A stretch of DNA of 64,000 bases from Parasponia andersonii (GCA_002914805.1 JXTB01000260.1:106242-170241), one strand, 5' to 3'. Numbered from the stretch's first letter, positions 48,655 through 61,369 are shown. Numbers and translations: made by a program. The notes: generated by a model not told the origin, from the letters alone.

Positions 48655-49720
48655 TTTCCCTCTTAGAAGCTCCAACTTGACACGCGAAAGAATTTCATAT
48701 CAATCCTTACTAATTCAGATTCTATTATTCTCGGTACTTTTCCTTTTTGGAGAAAAAAAAAATTGGAATCGTGTTCTTTCTTTTATTGTCAATTGCCATT
48801 GTTAATAAGTAACGGTTTGTTTCTTTATCTTTTTTTAGTAATAAATATGTCAAAGACAAATTGTGAATCTAAGGATGAGAAACTTAACAGATGCCACTTT
48901 TACACTTTTTGCATAGTGCGCTCTCCTCCCTAGTAGCTTTCGTAGCTCTAACTCCTAATTTTCTCTAGGTGCCTTCTCTACGAGAGAGGGGAATTTCCCT
49001 CTCCTCACTATGGTTTTTTTTTTTCTTCTCGTTTTCTTTTTTTGTTTTTTCTTTTATTTCTCAATAATCCTTCTGTTTTGTGGAGACAATTGCTCACCTA
49101 GATCTAAATCTATAGTGCTCTCAGTACTCCACATCTAGAATTGTGTTGTTGTATTTTTTTATGGTATTAGTGTAGTTGTCCTTCATATTTGAAACTTTCA
49201 AGAGTCAAATTTGAGAGATTTTGTGTGGTATTTACTGATAAACATCATGAAGAGGTTGATGTTTACTGATGGATGCCATAATGAAGATAATGTTTACTGA
49301 TAAATACTATGAAAAAAGGGACTGCTGTGGTATTTACTGATAGATGTTTTGAAGGAATTCCGCTTGATGGCTCTAAGGTTTCTTGGAATATTTTTTATAA
49401 GTAGGATATGGCATATTGCAATCATACTTCTTGTAGAAAGAATGTAATAGCCTATACTCTTATTGGGGTTGGATGAATTTGTTTTTCTTTTCTTAAGAGA
49501 TGTTTCCATTTTCTGTTTTATTTTTGTGGCCAATTTGACTAGTGATAATTTAATTCCTTTCAGGGACATTTCTAAAAATAAAATGAACTTAAACAAAAGT
49601 TCCAACTTGAAAAGTGAAAGAATATTGACATCAATCTATATTAGTCCAGGTACCGGGGCCTTACAATTTTTGTTTGAATTAATTTGCATCGTGTTCTTTT
49701 TTAAGTATTATTTTTGTTAA
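48655..49720. repeat. Dispersed repeat sequence: internal duplicate and inverted relative of the 56-59 kb repeats
   Basis: The segment at 48665-48790 (tccaacttgacacgcgaaag ... atcgtgttctttcttt) is repeated at about 49600-49700 (tccaacttgaaaagtgaaag ... atcgtgttcttttttaa). The part at 48960-49120 is the inverse of sequence at about 56900-57060 and 59020-59180: shared words are ccttctctacgagag, acaattgctcacctagatcta and atctatagt. This suggests copies of one retroposon-like family in opposite orientations. No coding capacity is seen. Confidence 0.5.
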
Positions 49721-49748
49721 GTTGTGCACCTTCTTGTCTTTCTCATAC

Positions 49749-52052
49749 TGTCACAACCCAAATTCTAGACCGTGATTTTTTGGTAATTTTGAGTGAAAAT
49801 TAATATAAATAAAGAATTTTACAAAATTCAGAGAAAATCAAGTACTTGGATTTTCATTTTAGTCCTCAAATCGTTAGAAATTTTGTATAAAAGAGGTTCA
49901 TATTTAGTTTAATTTATAAAAATAGATACATCGATTTAATATCAGGAAAATATAGTTAAGTTATACAAATCTTAGTTTAAGAGAAATACAATATTGATTT
50001 AATAGATTTTTCAAATCTTTAACCCGAATGTCTAAAATTTAACTTACAAATCTTGTTGAAATTCCAAGTGCTTAAAACTTTAAAAATATACTCCTTGGAA
50101 ACAATAGTGTCCCATTTATACTCCAAATCCTCAAATAGTAGAAAATACGTTCTCATACAATCACTTATCAGGAACAAGAAACTTGGCCAAATAGATAGAA
50201 ATAAGGAAAAAAAATAAAATAAGGTAGAATGACCAACTGAAGAGGGATAAGATGGCAAGCGTAAGCTAAGTGACTTGCCTAACCAATGAGACAACTGATT
50301 CGAATGAACAATCACTTGAAAGGGGGCAAAATAGGAGGGGTATATTCGAGAGCTCAGTAGGAAAGCTGTTACCTCATATAAAAACCTTTTTAGTAATGGA
50401 AAGCCTCTGTATGGTTAGTTTGAATCTAATACATGCATACATAATGATCCAAAACTGGAAATCCATATTCATATGTATATAAATATATATATATGGGTAT
50501 GAAAATATGTTATCCAAAATTTATAGTTCGTCTGCACATACATGTATATATAGACATACAAAAGTATGATATCTAAAAATCAATCAGTCCACAGACACAT
50601 GACACAAATCCACCTATACCCATGAGTTCACCACTTCTCATCAATAGAAACCAGGGAATTGGCATTATGTGTGCCATACAACCTGCTTGACACGTAGCCC
50701 ATAACTAGAGGGGACACCCATGTGTCGCCTACCAAACCTAGAGGGGCAACCGTATTACCTACGCCTGCTAAATGAAGAGAAAATCAGAAGAAATACCCCG
50801 CACGGGTTCACGGACTCTGCACTGTCGGTGAGGCCACAGTGTCATACTGTAAAAATCCCATAATGCTAACCTGAAACTCATGTGTGATCCTATGACACGT
50901 GTACTCTGAACTGATGTGTAAAAGTAGTCATGCAGTAATTTAAGTTCAAATGATACTCTGGTTTTAATAAAATGGTTAATTAAATTTTGTAGAAAAATGG
51001 GCAGTATAACGGCCCTATTTTAACATATCCAAAAATAACCTGTAGTCTGAAAAGTCCCAAAGCAATCCAATATATAAATCTTACCATTCAATTCCATCAC
51101 AGATATTTAAAAGTTCTAAAGTCACGTTTGTTCTTATATATTACAAAAAATAATTTTTATTCAAAAACAATATAAAAGAGAGGTAACCGAATCCCTAACT
51201 CACTAGAATAGCGATACTACGCTATTAAGTACTTAAGGTGCCGATTAGACGACCGTTAAAAGGGTTGGGAACTAATTCCATGCCCTCGATTACTCACCTA
51301 GGAAAAATCAACTTCTCAATGAAGTTTCGAATCAATGAACGAACTTCTTCATTGAATTTCTAATATCCAAAATAGCTAAGTTAGACATATAACTCGACTA
51401 ATTCGGGTCTGGGTCGACATCGGACCGATGATACACAAAACTAGACAAAATCTAAGCCGTTAGATATTGATTTTCGTCCCGGTCACTAAATATAGTCAAT
51501 ATATATATATATATATATATATATCAAACTTCACCATTTTCCGAGTACATTCCAAAAACGACAACAAAAATAAGATCTAATGGTCGGATCGAAAACTAAA
51601 ATTCAAAACTCAAAACACTCCAAAATAGCAACTTTTAAACCGAGCAAAATGGGATCGTGAAATATATACCTTTAGGTTCTTTTCGATAAGACAAACCCAA
51701 CAAGCCTAAGAACATGACCTGAATCGGTCCGAAACAGTGCTAGTGACGAAAAGCTCTAAACGGCCAAAAATGGCATTTTCTGGTAGGGAGAGCTCGGTGG
51801 CTTCGCGGGACCGGTGGCGTGGGTAGTAAGCAGCTTAGGGGAGCTTTGCTGGTAGCTGGCTTGGCCGGATAGTGGGCGAGGCGGCAGCAGCGCTCCTCCT
51901 TGCATTCCTTCAGACGAGAGAATGAGAGAGAGCAAGAGTGAGAGAGGTGATCGGGAAGGGGGGACGAGAGGGAGAGAGAGAGAGAGTAATATATATATAA
52001 TATATATTTTTTAAAATCTGATCAAATGACTATTTTTCCCTTTAAAAAGATA
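49749..52052 (-). mobile_element. Fossil Ty3/gypsy-type 3' LTR (copy C)
   Basis: Read on the minus strand it starts TGTAATAACC (52052) and ends gggttgtgaca (49749), 2304 bp, with TG...CA ends and imperfect short inverted termini. Directly upstream on that strand is gaatttcgggacaaaattct, the kind of sequence that precedes the 3' LTR of plant chromovirus-type gypsy elements. Copies A and B share its terminal blocks and layout. A second, partial copy lies at 52.95-53.94 kb. It is old and broken. Confidence 0.75.
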
Positions 52053-52945
52053 GGTTATTACATTTTTCTATCCTTATAAGAATTTTGTCCCGAAATTCAA
52101 GTACAAACTGAGGATATGAGCAAGATCAAAGGAACAGTCACAGAAAGCGTAATGAACACTCGACTATAGAATTTACGAGTAGCGAACCGAATGTGAGTTA
52201 ATGAAAGCATGTGAAACAGACACCCTTTACTTGGCATCAAATTCCAGCCAACATACCGAACTGCACAATGGTATGGTATAAGGACGTGCCTGAAGAGATA
52301 TAGAATCATAAGATGACTCAACAATAGGTACAAGAATCTTAACACGCATAGTTGGAAACGAAAATCTCAAGTACATGAGTGATCAAAAGATAATGATAAC
52401 TATAGTTAGAAGCCGAAAACGTATGACTCCGAACGCTAATTGTAAGGCACCAAACCAAAATAATAGACCAAATGTCAGATATAAGAATACCGTCCTCCTG
52501 ATTATACCAGATCAACAATCTCCTCGGACATACCCATTTGTCTGCAATTAGTTCCCGGTCCTAGATAATCTTTAAGTCAATGACTCTAACAAGAGTCTCT
52601 TTTACAAGCACAGAATGTAATCGAATATAGTTTAAGATGAAGTACAAAGATCCTTGTGTTACACCACATAAGACGAATGAGTTTAGAGGACGAAGGTGAC
52701 AAAGGGAGTTCAATGGTTCATAACCATTTTCTGCTCTCCAATTAGAGCAAGGAATAACACAAAACACAAACTACTTCTAGTCAAAGACAAGATTAGAATA
52801 CCCAAACAAGAAATCACCAATACAAAACATTAGAACAAACTTCAATTTCAAATGCAAGTATCCAAATATGAGAAATTTCAAAAGCATTTCAAATCTCTTA
52901 TCTAGTGTAAAACCTCATTAAAGAAAACCAAAGCAATGCTGATCC
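52053..52945 (-). mobile_element. Internal remnant of the same gypsy-type fossil
   Basis: The sequence sits between two LTR copies. It includes the 3' internal end just outside the LTR, but I recognise no gag or pol domain in it. It is a heavily deleted remnant or part of a non-autonomous element. Confidence 0.5.
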
Positions 52946-53391
52946 AAAGACTCTACAAGTCTTTGATATAAAGAAAAAGTCCCAGAACAATCTAGTACAT
53001 AAATCATACCATTCAATTCCATCATAGATATTTAAAAGTTCTAAAGTCATGTTTGTTCTCATATATTGTAGAAAATAAGTTTTATTCAAAAACAATATAA
53101 AAGAGAGATAACTGAATACCTACCTCACTAGAATAGTGATATCACACTATTAGGTGCTCTAGGTATCGATTGGACGATCGTTAAAAGGGTCGGGAACCAA
53201 TTCCATGCCCTCGATTGCTCACTTGGGAAAAATCAACTTCTCAACGAAGCTTCGAATCAATGAATGGATCTCTTCATTGAATTTCTAATGTCCAAAATAG
53301 CTAAGTTAGATATATAACTCGACTAATTAGACAAAATTAGACAAAATCTAAGCCGTTAGATATTAATTTTTGTCCCAGTCACCAAATATAG

Positions 53392-53422
<31 letters not shown>

Positions 53423-53887
53423 CAAACTTCACCATTTTCCAAGTACGTTCCAAAAACGATAATAAAAATGAAATCTAATAGTCGTATCGAAAACTTAAAT
53501 TCAAAACTCAAAACACCAAAAAATGGCAACTTTCAAACCGGGCAAAATGGGATCGCGAAATATATATATTGAGGTTCTTCTTGATAAGACGAATCCAACG
53601 AGCCCAAGAACATGACCTGAAACGGTCCGAAATGGCACCGGTGATGAAAAGCTCCAAACAACCAAAAATGGCATTTTCCAGCAGGGAGAGCTCGGGGGTT
53701 TCGCGGGACCGGCAGCGTGGGTAGTAGGCAGCATGGGGGAGCTTTATTGGTGGCTGGCCTAGCCAAACAGTGGGCAAGGCGGCAGCGGTGCTCCTCCTTG
53801 CCTTCCTTTGACCGAGAGAATAGGAGAGAGTGAGAGTGAGAGAGGTAATCGGGAAGGGAGTGACGAGAGGGAGAGAGAGAGAGAGAG

Positions 53888-53926
<39 letters not shown>

Positions 53927-53935
53927 AAATCTAGA
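52946..53935 (-). mobile_element. Partial gypsy-type LTR (copy D)
   Basis: It aligns throughout with 51045-52010 of copy C (for example ctcactagaatag.gatac.ac.ctatta, then the (TA)n at 53397-53421, then the GC-rich block at 53690-53800 and the (GA)n/(TA)n end). It represents the 5' half of the LTR on the minus strand. The remainder is missing. Confidence 0.75.
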
Positions 53936-54240
53936 AATATGCAGATGATAACTGAAATCCACACTTAACGCCCCACAAATAAGCTCTAATAGGATAGGCT
54001 ATCTGGTACCATCCTCGAGTGACGCATGTCTCCTATGCAACCTCATTTCAATTTTTAATAAAATCAATTTTGAAATTTTTTTTAAAAACGTTTGATGTAA
54101 AAAGTGTTGGGGCATAGGAATACTACACTAGTTTACAATATAGTTTCTCCCTAGCTAAAAGTAAATCAAACCTGAACTTTGAGTACCCTTTCACAATATA
54201 GAGGTAGAGTCCAACGACTCTAAGCAAAATCCATGAGTAG
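53936..54240. other. Unassigned insert between two LTR fragments
   Basis: Sequence not found in copy C. It contains phrases such as aacgccccacaaataagctc and ctcgagtgacgcatgtctcc, which look like part of another repeat, but I cannot name the family. Confidence 0.35.
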
Positions 54241-54260
54241 TCTCAGTCCAATTATTATAC

Positions 54261-54546
54261 TCTCTCTCTTCCCTCTTGTCCCCCCCTTCCGGATCACCTC
54301 TCTCACTCTCGCTCTCTCTCATTTTCTCGGCCGAAGGAATGCAAAGAGGAGCACCGCAGCCGCCTCGCCCACCGTCCGGCTAGGCCAGCTACCTGCGAAG
54401 CTCTCCCATGCCGCCTACTGCCCATGCCAGACGGTGGGCGAGGCGGCGGCGATGCTCCTCCTTACGTTCCTTCGGCCGAGAGAATGAGAGAGAGCGAGAG
54501 TGAGAGAGGTGATCGGGAAGGGGGGGACGAGAAGGGGAGAGAGAGA
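54261..54546. repeat. 117-bp inverted repeat with 53-bp loop, from LTR sequence
   Basis: The left arm 54261-54377 and right arm 54430-54546 are reverse complements with roughly 90% identity (gacggtgggcgaggcggc..., ttccttcggccgag, agagcgagagtgagagaggt). Both arms derive from the GC-rich and GA-rich leader part of LTR copies C and D. A transcript across it would fold into a long hairpin. Confidence 0.85.
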
Positions 54547-54623
54547 GAATTATATATATAATTTTTTTTTTAAAAAATTTGGTCAAATGATCATTTTGTC
54601 CTTTTAAAAGGTAGGTTATTACA
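54547..54623 (-). mobile_element. Terminal piece of a gypsy-type LTR (copy E)
   Basis: The end ggtaggttattaca (54610-54623) and the preceding sequence match the terminus of copy C at 51990-52052. This is an LTR edge joined to the inverted repeat. Confidence 0.65.
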
Positions 54624-54629
54624 CCTTTT

Positions 54630-56250
54630 TTTTTTTTCCTTTTGAATTACCATTTAATTAGCACTCGTTGCACATATTCATACCCTATACAGTTAGGCTG
54701 AGTAGCAATTTTGGAGGGCTTCTGTTATTGTTAGTGTTACCGGGACCTCACAATTTATTTTGTTAAAAAATAAATAAATTGGAACTGCTATCCATGAAAG
54801 AAGCTCCATCACTTTGATTAAAGTTATATCTGTTTAATCCAAGGGCATTCGCTTTCATATATTTCTGTCTTCAATTTTGATTCTTTTTAATTTAACCTTC
54901 TTTTTTTTTTTAATTTTTTTTTAGTTTGAGTACAATTGCAGTTAAAGGGAAAAAAATGCAACTACATTTATAAGACTCGGTTCAAAAGCCAATTATTTTA
55001 TTTCGTAGAATTGTATGAAGTGCTTGTTTATTTTTCAATTGCAAGCCAAATCACGTATATTAAGTCTGTTTGATTTAATATTTTGTTCGCTTGTGTATTT
55101 TTGAATTGCAAGCCAAAAAATCACGTATTAAGTCTGTTTGGTTTTAATGTTTTGTTCTTTTTTCATTTTATTGTGTTATATTTTATTTATTAATGCTTCG
55201 TTAATTTTGAATAAAATTTCATGTATGACTCTCTTTTACGTCAATTTGTAACATATGTTTAAGAAAGACTATTCTTGAAGGTTGTTAACGTTCATCTAAT
55301 AATCTGGTTAAGCTGGCCCAAAAGATTGCCAGTGAGATGTTCCTTGAAAGAGTTTTAAAACAAAACTTACTAAGAAAGTTCTAGGATTATAAGAAACTTA
55401 CATTCATTCTTTAGATGTATTCTAGGATTAATTACTCTATACTCCCTAAATTATAAGAAACTTCCTTTTTTTTTTTTTTTTTTTAAATCCCTAGATTATA
55501 AATTTTCTTGTTTTGTCCTTGAATTTTTAGAGTTGTATTTTTCACTAATTTGTCTAGCTATCATCTAGGTGCCTTATTCGGTTATTGTTAAATTAATGGT
55601 ACAAGAATTTTATACAAAATTAATATTAGAATTTTCTTCAAAAAAAAAAAAGAAATTGTTCTAACATCCTTTTTTAATATTTAATGGAAGAATTAAAAAA
55701 GACTACCCGAAAATATTTTTCTAAACACTAAAGATCAAAAAAAGGAGACATTTAAAAATTAAGTACTGGATTAATATTTTTCTTTATAGTTTAAAAACAA
55801 ATTAATTGATTCGAAGTGACAAAATATCGTTCTGTACCGTGATATTTTATGATACCGCTAGTTTAAATCCTGAACATATGTATGAAATAGAATAATATAT
55901 CCGTAACTAAAGAATCTTCGTCACTACTTTGTATGGCTTGACACGGCTTGCAATTTACCAATGTGTGACTCACAATTTGGATTGCATAAATAAATTCATA
56001 TTATATTATTGTGTATATGATTTGTATCTTCGCACCTTTATAATGCTTTCGTCATATTCATTTTACATATGAAATGCTAAGCAAGAAAATTTTCCAAATT
56101 TTCAAAAGTTCATTTTTCTAGCGATCGAATAGAAATTTATCAACTTCGTTGTTGGTCTCCCACGTTACTTTTTTTCCCTCACGTTTCACGCGTTCATTCG
56201 TTCAATTGATAGCAAGCTTCACGCATATTTATGATGTAGTAATGTTGCGA
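54630..56250. other. Intergenic, no gene seen
   Basis: AT-rich. The phrase taccgggacctcacaattt at 54738 resembles taccggggccttacaattt at 49651, on the other side of the LTR cluster. A phrase aagccaaatcacgtatattaagtctgtttg near 55041 recurs near 55110. Confidence 0.45.
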
Positions 56251-58234
56251 ATTAAAATTGTCTAACGTTAACATATGATCAATCTAGAATTAAGTCAGTT
56301 AAAGATTATCTTAATCTTCTTTGATCATTTTCTCAATTTACTTCTGAAAAAAATTATTTGCACCAAACCTCAAGATATTATTTGTAATAATGCTATCCAT
56401 GCCATTAATATTGGCCGTGTATATGACCACATGCTTCAATATATATTAGTTAGCGTCTGTATGACTTTTCTTTCTTTTATAGACTTTTCTTTCTTTTATT
56501 TTTATTAAAAGAAACAATTTCATTAAAACTCAAATAAAAGTTATAATAACAAATTGAGTTATATATAACCTCTTAGAGTAAGAATCAAGATATTCATTTA
56601 TAAACTTGAAGACAGAAAAATTTTCAAATATCTCAAAACAAATGCAGTCCTCATCAACAATTCTGGAGAAAATCTCTATGAAGAATGTGATAGAACTCTT
56701 CAATGACTCATTGCAAGTCTTTGCTATCTGAATGGACTCTTCTGATTAATTCAGTAGGAGAAATTTTGCCTAATTTATGATAATAATATCCTGTCTAGAT
56801 CCGAATATAAATAATACAAATTTAAAGGACAACCACACTAGTAAAAGAGAAAAAACTAAAAGTAATCCAAATCACTATAGATCTAGATTATTAAAACCAT
56901 CATAGATCTAGATCTATGATGTAGACAATTGCCTTCATAAATGGAATAATTATTTAAAAATAAAAACAAAAATAATAAAAAAAAAAAAGAAAAAAACTCA
57001 TACTAGAGAAGGAGAAAATCCTTTCTCCAATAGAGAAGGTACTTGCTAAGAGAACAAAAAAAGAAGAGGCTAGTAAAAAAAAAAATAAGTTCTTTTCCAA
57101 GACTTTTAAAAATGAGTGATTGCCATAATATTAAAGATCGTTTTTCATAACATTATAGTTTTAAAAAATAAAAGTAAAAATAATTTATGGTAACAAATAT
57201 AGTAACTATCTGTCATTAATATTGTGGCAATTCCTTTAAAAATTGAAAAAGAAACCTTAAAAAATCATTCTTTAATAGTACTTGAAAAATGGTCATTTTT
57301 CAAACTTGAATCTAAAATCAATTCGGCTAAGAAACACGGGCTGACTAGCTATTTGATTATTTTTTGGCCCAAAATTTAGTATATGATTAAGTTCAAAAAT
57401 TTATATCTAAATGTCTAACTTACTTAATCACAAAAATAGAAATATAATATATTTTATAATTGAAGCTTTAAAAAAATGAATATTATAACTTTTAAAACAA
57501 AACATCTACTTACACTAATTTAAAAAATTGGTCATCCACTTAATTTTCTTAAGAAACACTAGATATTTTATGAGATTGAACAAAAATACCCCACTTTTGA
57601 GGATATGGTTTAGTGGATATCCCTTTTTTCATTTTATTAACAAATATATCCATTTATTAATAGTAATGATTTATACTTAGCATTATACCCTTAGTAAATT
57701 ATTTATTTACCACTGTTAAGAGGTGATATATGATTTATTTTATCATGACTAAAAAAACTTTATCACTTGTAGATAGCAGCATATTTACTATTATATCCCT
57801 GGTAAAGTACTCATTTACTATTATTAAGAGTTGATATATGATTTATTTACTATGACTTAAGAAATTTTATCTCTTGTAGACGGTAGTATATTTACCATTA
57901 TACCTCTAATAAATTATTTATTTATCACTATTAAGAGGTGCATATGATTTATTTACCATGATTTAAAATTTTTTTATTGTTTTTAGATACCATTATACTC
58001 CTGATAAATTACTCATATACTATTAAGAGGTGGTATATGATTTATTTACAATGACTTTAAAAAAAATTCTCTTATAAATGGTAGTATATTTATCATTATA
58101 CTCCTAGTAAATTACTTACTTACCACTATTAAGAGGTGGTGTATGATTTATTTACCATGACTTAAGAAATTTTATTACTTATAGACGATAATATATTTAT
58201 CATTATACTCATGACAAATTACTTGTTTACCACT
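56251..58234. repeat. Tandem duplication, unit 1 (about 2 kb)
   Basis: The first of two direct copies. The unit begins attaaaattg.ctaacgttaa and contains a retroposon-like stretch with a gagttttaatgaaattgttt end (about 56480-57100, minus orientation) and then 107-bp tandem repeats. The second copy starts at 58235, an offset of 1984 bp, rising to about 2125 bp after an indel. Confidence 0.85.
56480..57110 (-). mobile_element. Retroposon-like sequence (LINE- or SINE-related), in duplication unit 1
   Basis: On the minus strand it ends gagttttaatgaaattg followed by an A-rich tail, as plant LINE/SINE 3' ends do, and begins with a pyrimidine-rich leader (ccttctctattggagaaagg). A copy lies at about 58600-59220 in unit 2 and an inverted relative at 48960-49180. 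No protein is encoded. Family unknown. Confidence 0.4.
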
Positions 58235-58238
58235 ATTA
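57660..58238. repeat. 107-bp tandem repeats, cluster 1
   Basis: The motif aagaggtg(a/g)tatatgattta recurs at 57725, 57833, 57940, 58032 and 58139, giving spacings of 108, 107, 92 and 107 bp. The units are AT-rich and diverged, about five copies. Confidence 0.85.
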
Positions 58239-60130
58239 AAATTGCCTAACGTTAACATATGATCAATCTAGAATTAAGTCAGTTAAAGTTTATCTTAATC
58301 TTCTTTGATCATTTTCTCAATTTACTTCTGAAAAAAATTATTTGCACCAAACCTCAAGATATTATTTGTAATAATGCTATCCATGCCAAACTCCCTTATG
58401 TATATAGGGTGGATATGAGTTAAATGCTCACCAAATAGGCTGTGTATATGACCACATATTTCAATATATATAAGTTAGCGTCTATATGGCACGATTTGGA
58501 TTTTAAAACTTCCATTAGTTTTTTCATGTTGAACAGACGACGTTAGGAAATAGACTTGACTAATAGTGTTTTAGAGTTAAATTTTTTTTCCAAGAGTTTT
58601 CTTTCTTTTATTTTTTTAAAGGAAATAATTTCATTAAAACTCAAATGAAAGTTATAATAACAAATCGAGTTATATATAACCTCTTAAAATAAAAATCAAA
58701 ATATTAATTTATAAACTTGAAGGTAGAAAAATTTTCAAAGATCTCAAAGCAAACACAGTCCCCATCAACAATCTTGGAGAAAAACTCCATGAAGGATGTG
58801 ATAGAGCTCTTCAATAACTCATTGCAAGTCTTTACTATCTGAATTGACTCTTCTGATTGATTCACTGGGAGATATTCTGCCTAATTTGTGATAGTAATAC
58901 CTTTTCCAGATCCGAATATAAAATAATACAAATATGAAAGACAACCACACTAGAAAAAAAGAAAATTCTAAAAGTAACCCAAGTCACCATAGATCTAGAT
59001 TTGGGTATATTAAAACTACTATAGATCTAGATCTACATGAACAATTGCCTTCACAAATGGAATGACTATTTAGAAATAAAAGCAAAAATAAGAAAAGAAA
59101 ACGAGAAAAACTCAAACAAGAGAGGAGGAAAATCCCTTCTCTGTTAGAAGAGGTACTTGCTAAGAGAAGAAAAAAAAGTAGAGGCTTGTCAGAGAAAAAA
59201 AAAAAAAAGAACTTTTCCAAGACTTTTAAAAATGAGTGATTGCCATAATGTTAAAGATCGTTTTTCATAATATTTTGGTTTCAAAAAATAAAAGTAAAAA
59301 CAATTTATGGTAACAAATATAGTAACTATCTGTCATTAATATTGTGACAATTCCTTTAAAAATTGAAAAAGAGACCTTAAAAAATCATTCTTTAATAGTA
59401 CTTGAAAAATGGTCATTTTTCAAACTTGAATCTAAAATTCAGTCTATTCGGCTAAGAAACACGGGCTGACTAACTATTTGACTATTTTTTGACCCAAAAT
59501 TTAATATATGACTAAGTTCAAAAATTTATATCTAAATGTCTATCTCATTTAATTATAAAAATAGAAATACAATATATTTTATAATTGAAGTTTTTTTAAA
59601 AAAATAGATATTATAACTTTTAAAATATAAACATCTAAATTAGTCATCCACCTAGTTTTCTTAAGAAACACTAGATATTTTATGAGATTGAACAAAAATA
59701 CCCCACTTTTGAGGATATGGTTTAGTTGATATCTTTTTTTTTTTCCATTTTATTAACAAATATATCCATTTTTTAATAGTAATGATTTATACTTACCATT
59801 ATACCCTTAGTAAATTACTTATTTACCACTATTAAGAGGTGGCATATGATTTATTTTATCATGACTAAAAAAACTTTATCACTTGTAGATGGTAGCATAT
59901 TTACTATTATACCTCTGGTAAATTACTCATTTACTATTATTAAGAGGTGATATATAATTTATTTACCATGACTTAAGAAATTTTATTACTTATAGACGGT
60001 ATTATATTTACCATTATACCCATGATAAATTACTTGTTTACTACTATTAAGAGATGGTATATGATTTATATACCATGATTTAAAAAAAAATTCACTTATA
60101 GATGGTAACATATTTATTACTATACTTGTA
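58235..60130. repeat. Tandem duplication, unit 2
   Basis: A direct repeat of 56251-58234 with many point differences and a stretch of about 140 bp near 58390-58600 that is absent from unit 1. It includes the second copy of the retroposon-like sequence (about 58600-59220) and a second cluster of 107-bp repeats. Confidence 0.85.
59775..60130. repeat. 107-bp tandem repeats, cluster 2
   Basis: The same units as cluster 1. The motif taagaggtg.tatat recurs with 107-bp spacing (59842 and 59949), in about three copies. Confidence 0.8.
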
Positions 60131-60342
60131 GTTCGCTCAAAATTATATTTTCTTATATGCCTCATATTGTACTGAGTCCACCCTTACTGAATAAATCTTA
60201 ATTCCAGCTTCAAGAGTGCAACTTGCTTACAGATGCAAACTTGTACATTACATGCACATAATTAGCACCAAGAGGTTGTCAGATGCACATCTAAAAGTCT
60301 AAAAACTTTTAATTCTCAAAAAGTAAGATCTCTTTATATGGT

Positions 60343-61111
60343 ACCTTGAGATATTAGGTAAGTTTCAGGCAACAAACTCCTTGTATTGAATTGTCTTAAA
60401 AAAGAAGGACCAAAATTGGCCAAAAATAGCTAGTTAGGAAATTTAGGTGCTGGATACTATGAAATGAGTTCTAGACCCACAAACATTCTTTATTTAGGAT
60501 CTTAAGATCTGGGATAAGTTTAAGGAAACAAACTCCTTGTTTTGAATTGTCTTCCAAAATAATGAGCAAAATTGGTTGAAAATAGTCAATTAGGAAATTT
60601 AGGTGCTAGATACTACGAATTAAGTTCTAGACCAAAAAACACTCTTTATTTGGTACCTTGAGATACTAGGTAAGTTTCGGATAACAAACTCCATATTTTG
60701 AATTATCTTCCAAGAGAATGACAAAAATTGGCTGAAAATAGTTAGTTGGGAAATTTACGGGCAAGATACTATAAATTGAGTTCTATACCTACAAACACTA
60801 TTTATTTGTTACCTTGAAATATTAGATAAGTTTCGGTCAACAAACTTCTTGTTTTGAATTGTCCACTAAAATAATGACCAAAATTGGCCGAAAATAGCCA
60901 ATTAGGCAATTTAGGTATTACATACTACGAATTGAGTTCTGGAATAACAAACACTCTTTATTTGGTACCTTAAGATATTAGGTAAGTTTCAGGTAACAAA
61001 CTCTTTGTTTTGAATTGTCTTCCAAAATAATGACCAAAACAGAGCCGAAAGTTACCAATTGGGAATACTAAGAGCAACACATTATGAATTGAGTTTTAGA
61101 TCAACAAATAC
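60343..61111. repeat. 156-bp satellite-like tandem array
   Basis: Units starting (g)taccttgagatattagg begin at 60343, 60499, 60655, 60811 and 60967, an exact 156-bp period four times in a row. Shared phrases are aacaaactccttgttttgaa, accaaaattggccgaaaata and ctacgaattgagttctag. The array stops at 61111 where the LINE begins. Confidence 0.93.
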
Positions 61112-61369
61112 TTTTTTTTTACAGGTAAACCTTGACTGAGTGACAAAAAATTTAATAAAAAGAGAATAAAAAAGAAATACACCTAGTCAGAGGAGGGCAT
61201 AAACCTGACCTCTCAAGGTATAAACTAAACTGAATAAAAAATCGACAAAACCTAAAACTCGATTTTGCAATACAATCCTCTTAAACTAAAAAAGAAATAA
61301 AAAAAGAAGCTGACCATCACTAAATAGAACAAATAATAGACAGATGTCTCGATGCCAGAAGATCAAAAA

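Noticed and set aside
53533-53964. 143-codon minus-strand frame and overlapping frames with Ser/Leu-rich starts
   Set aside because: Chance frames in LTR copy D made by (GA)n and (TA)n tracts; not genes.
58984-59220. 78-codon minus-strand frame
   Set aside because: Poly-Phe/Leu translation of the pyrimidine-rich leader of a retroposon-like repeat.
57660-61111. CRISPR-like regular spacing of repeats
   Set aside because: The 107- and 156-bp periods have no separate repeat and spacer parts; they are ordinary tandem repeats in a plant nuclear genome.
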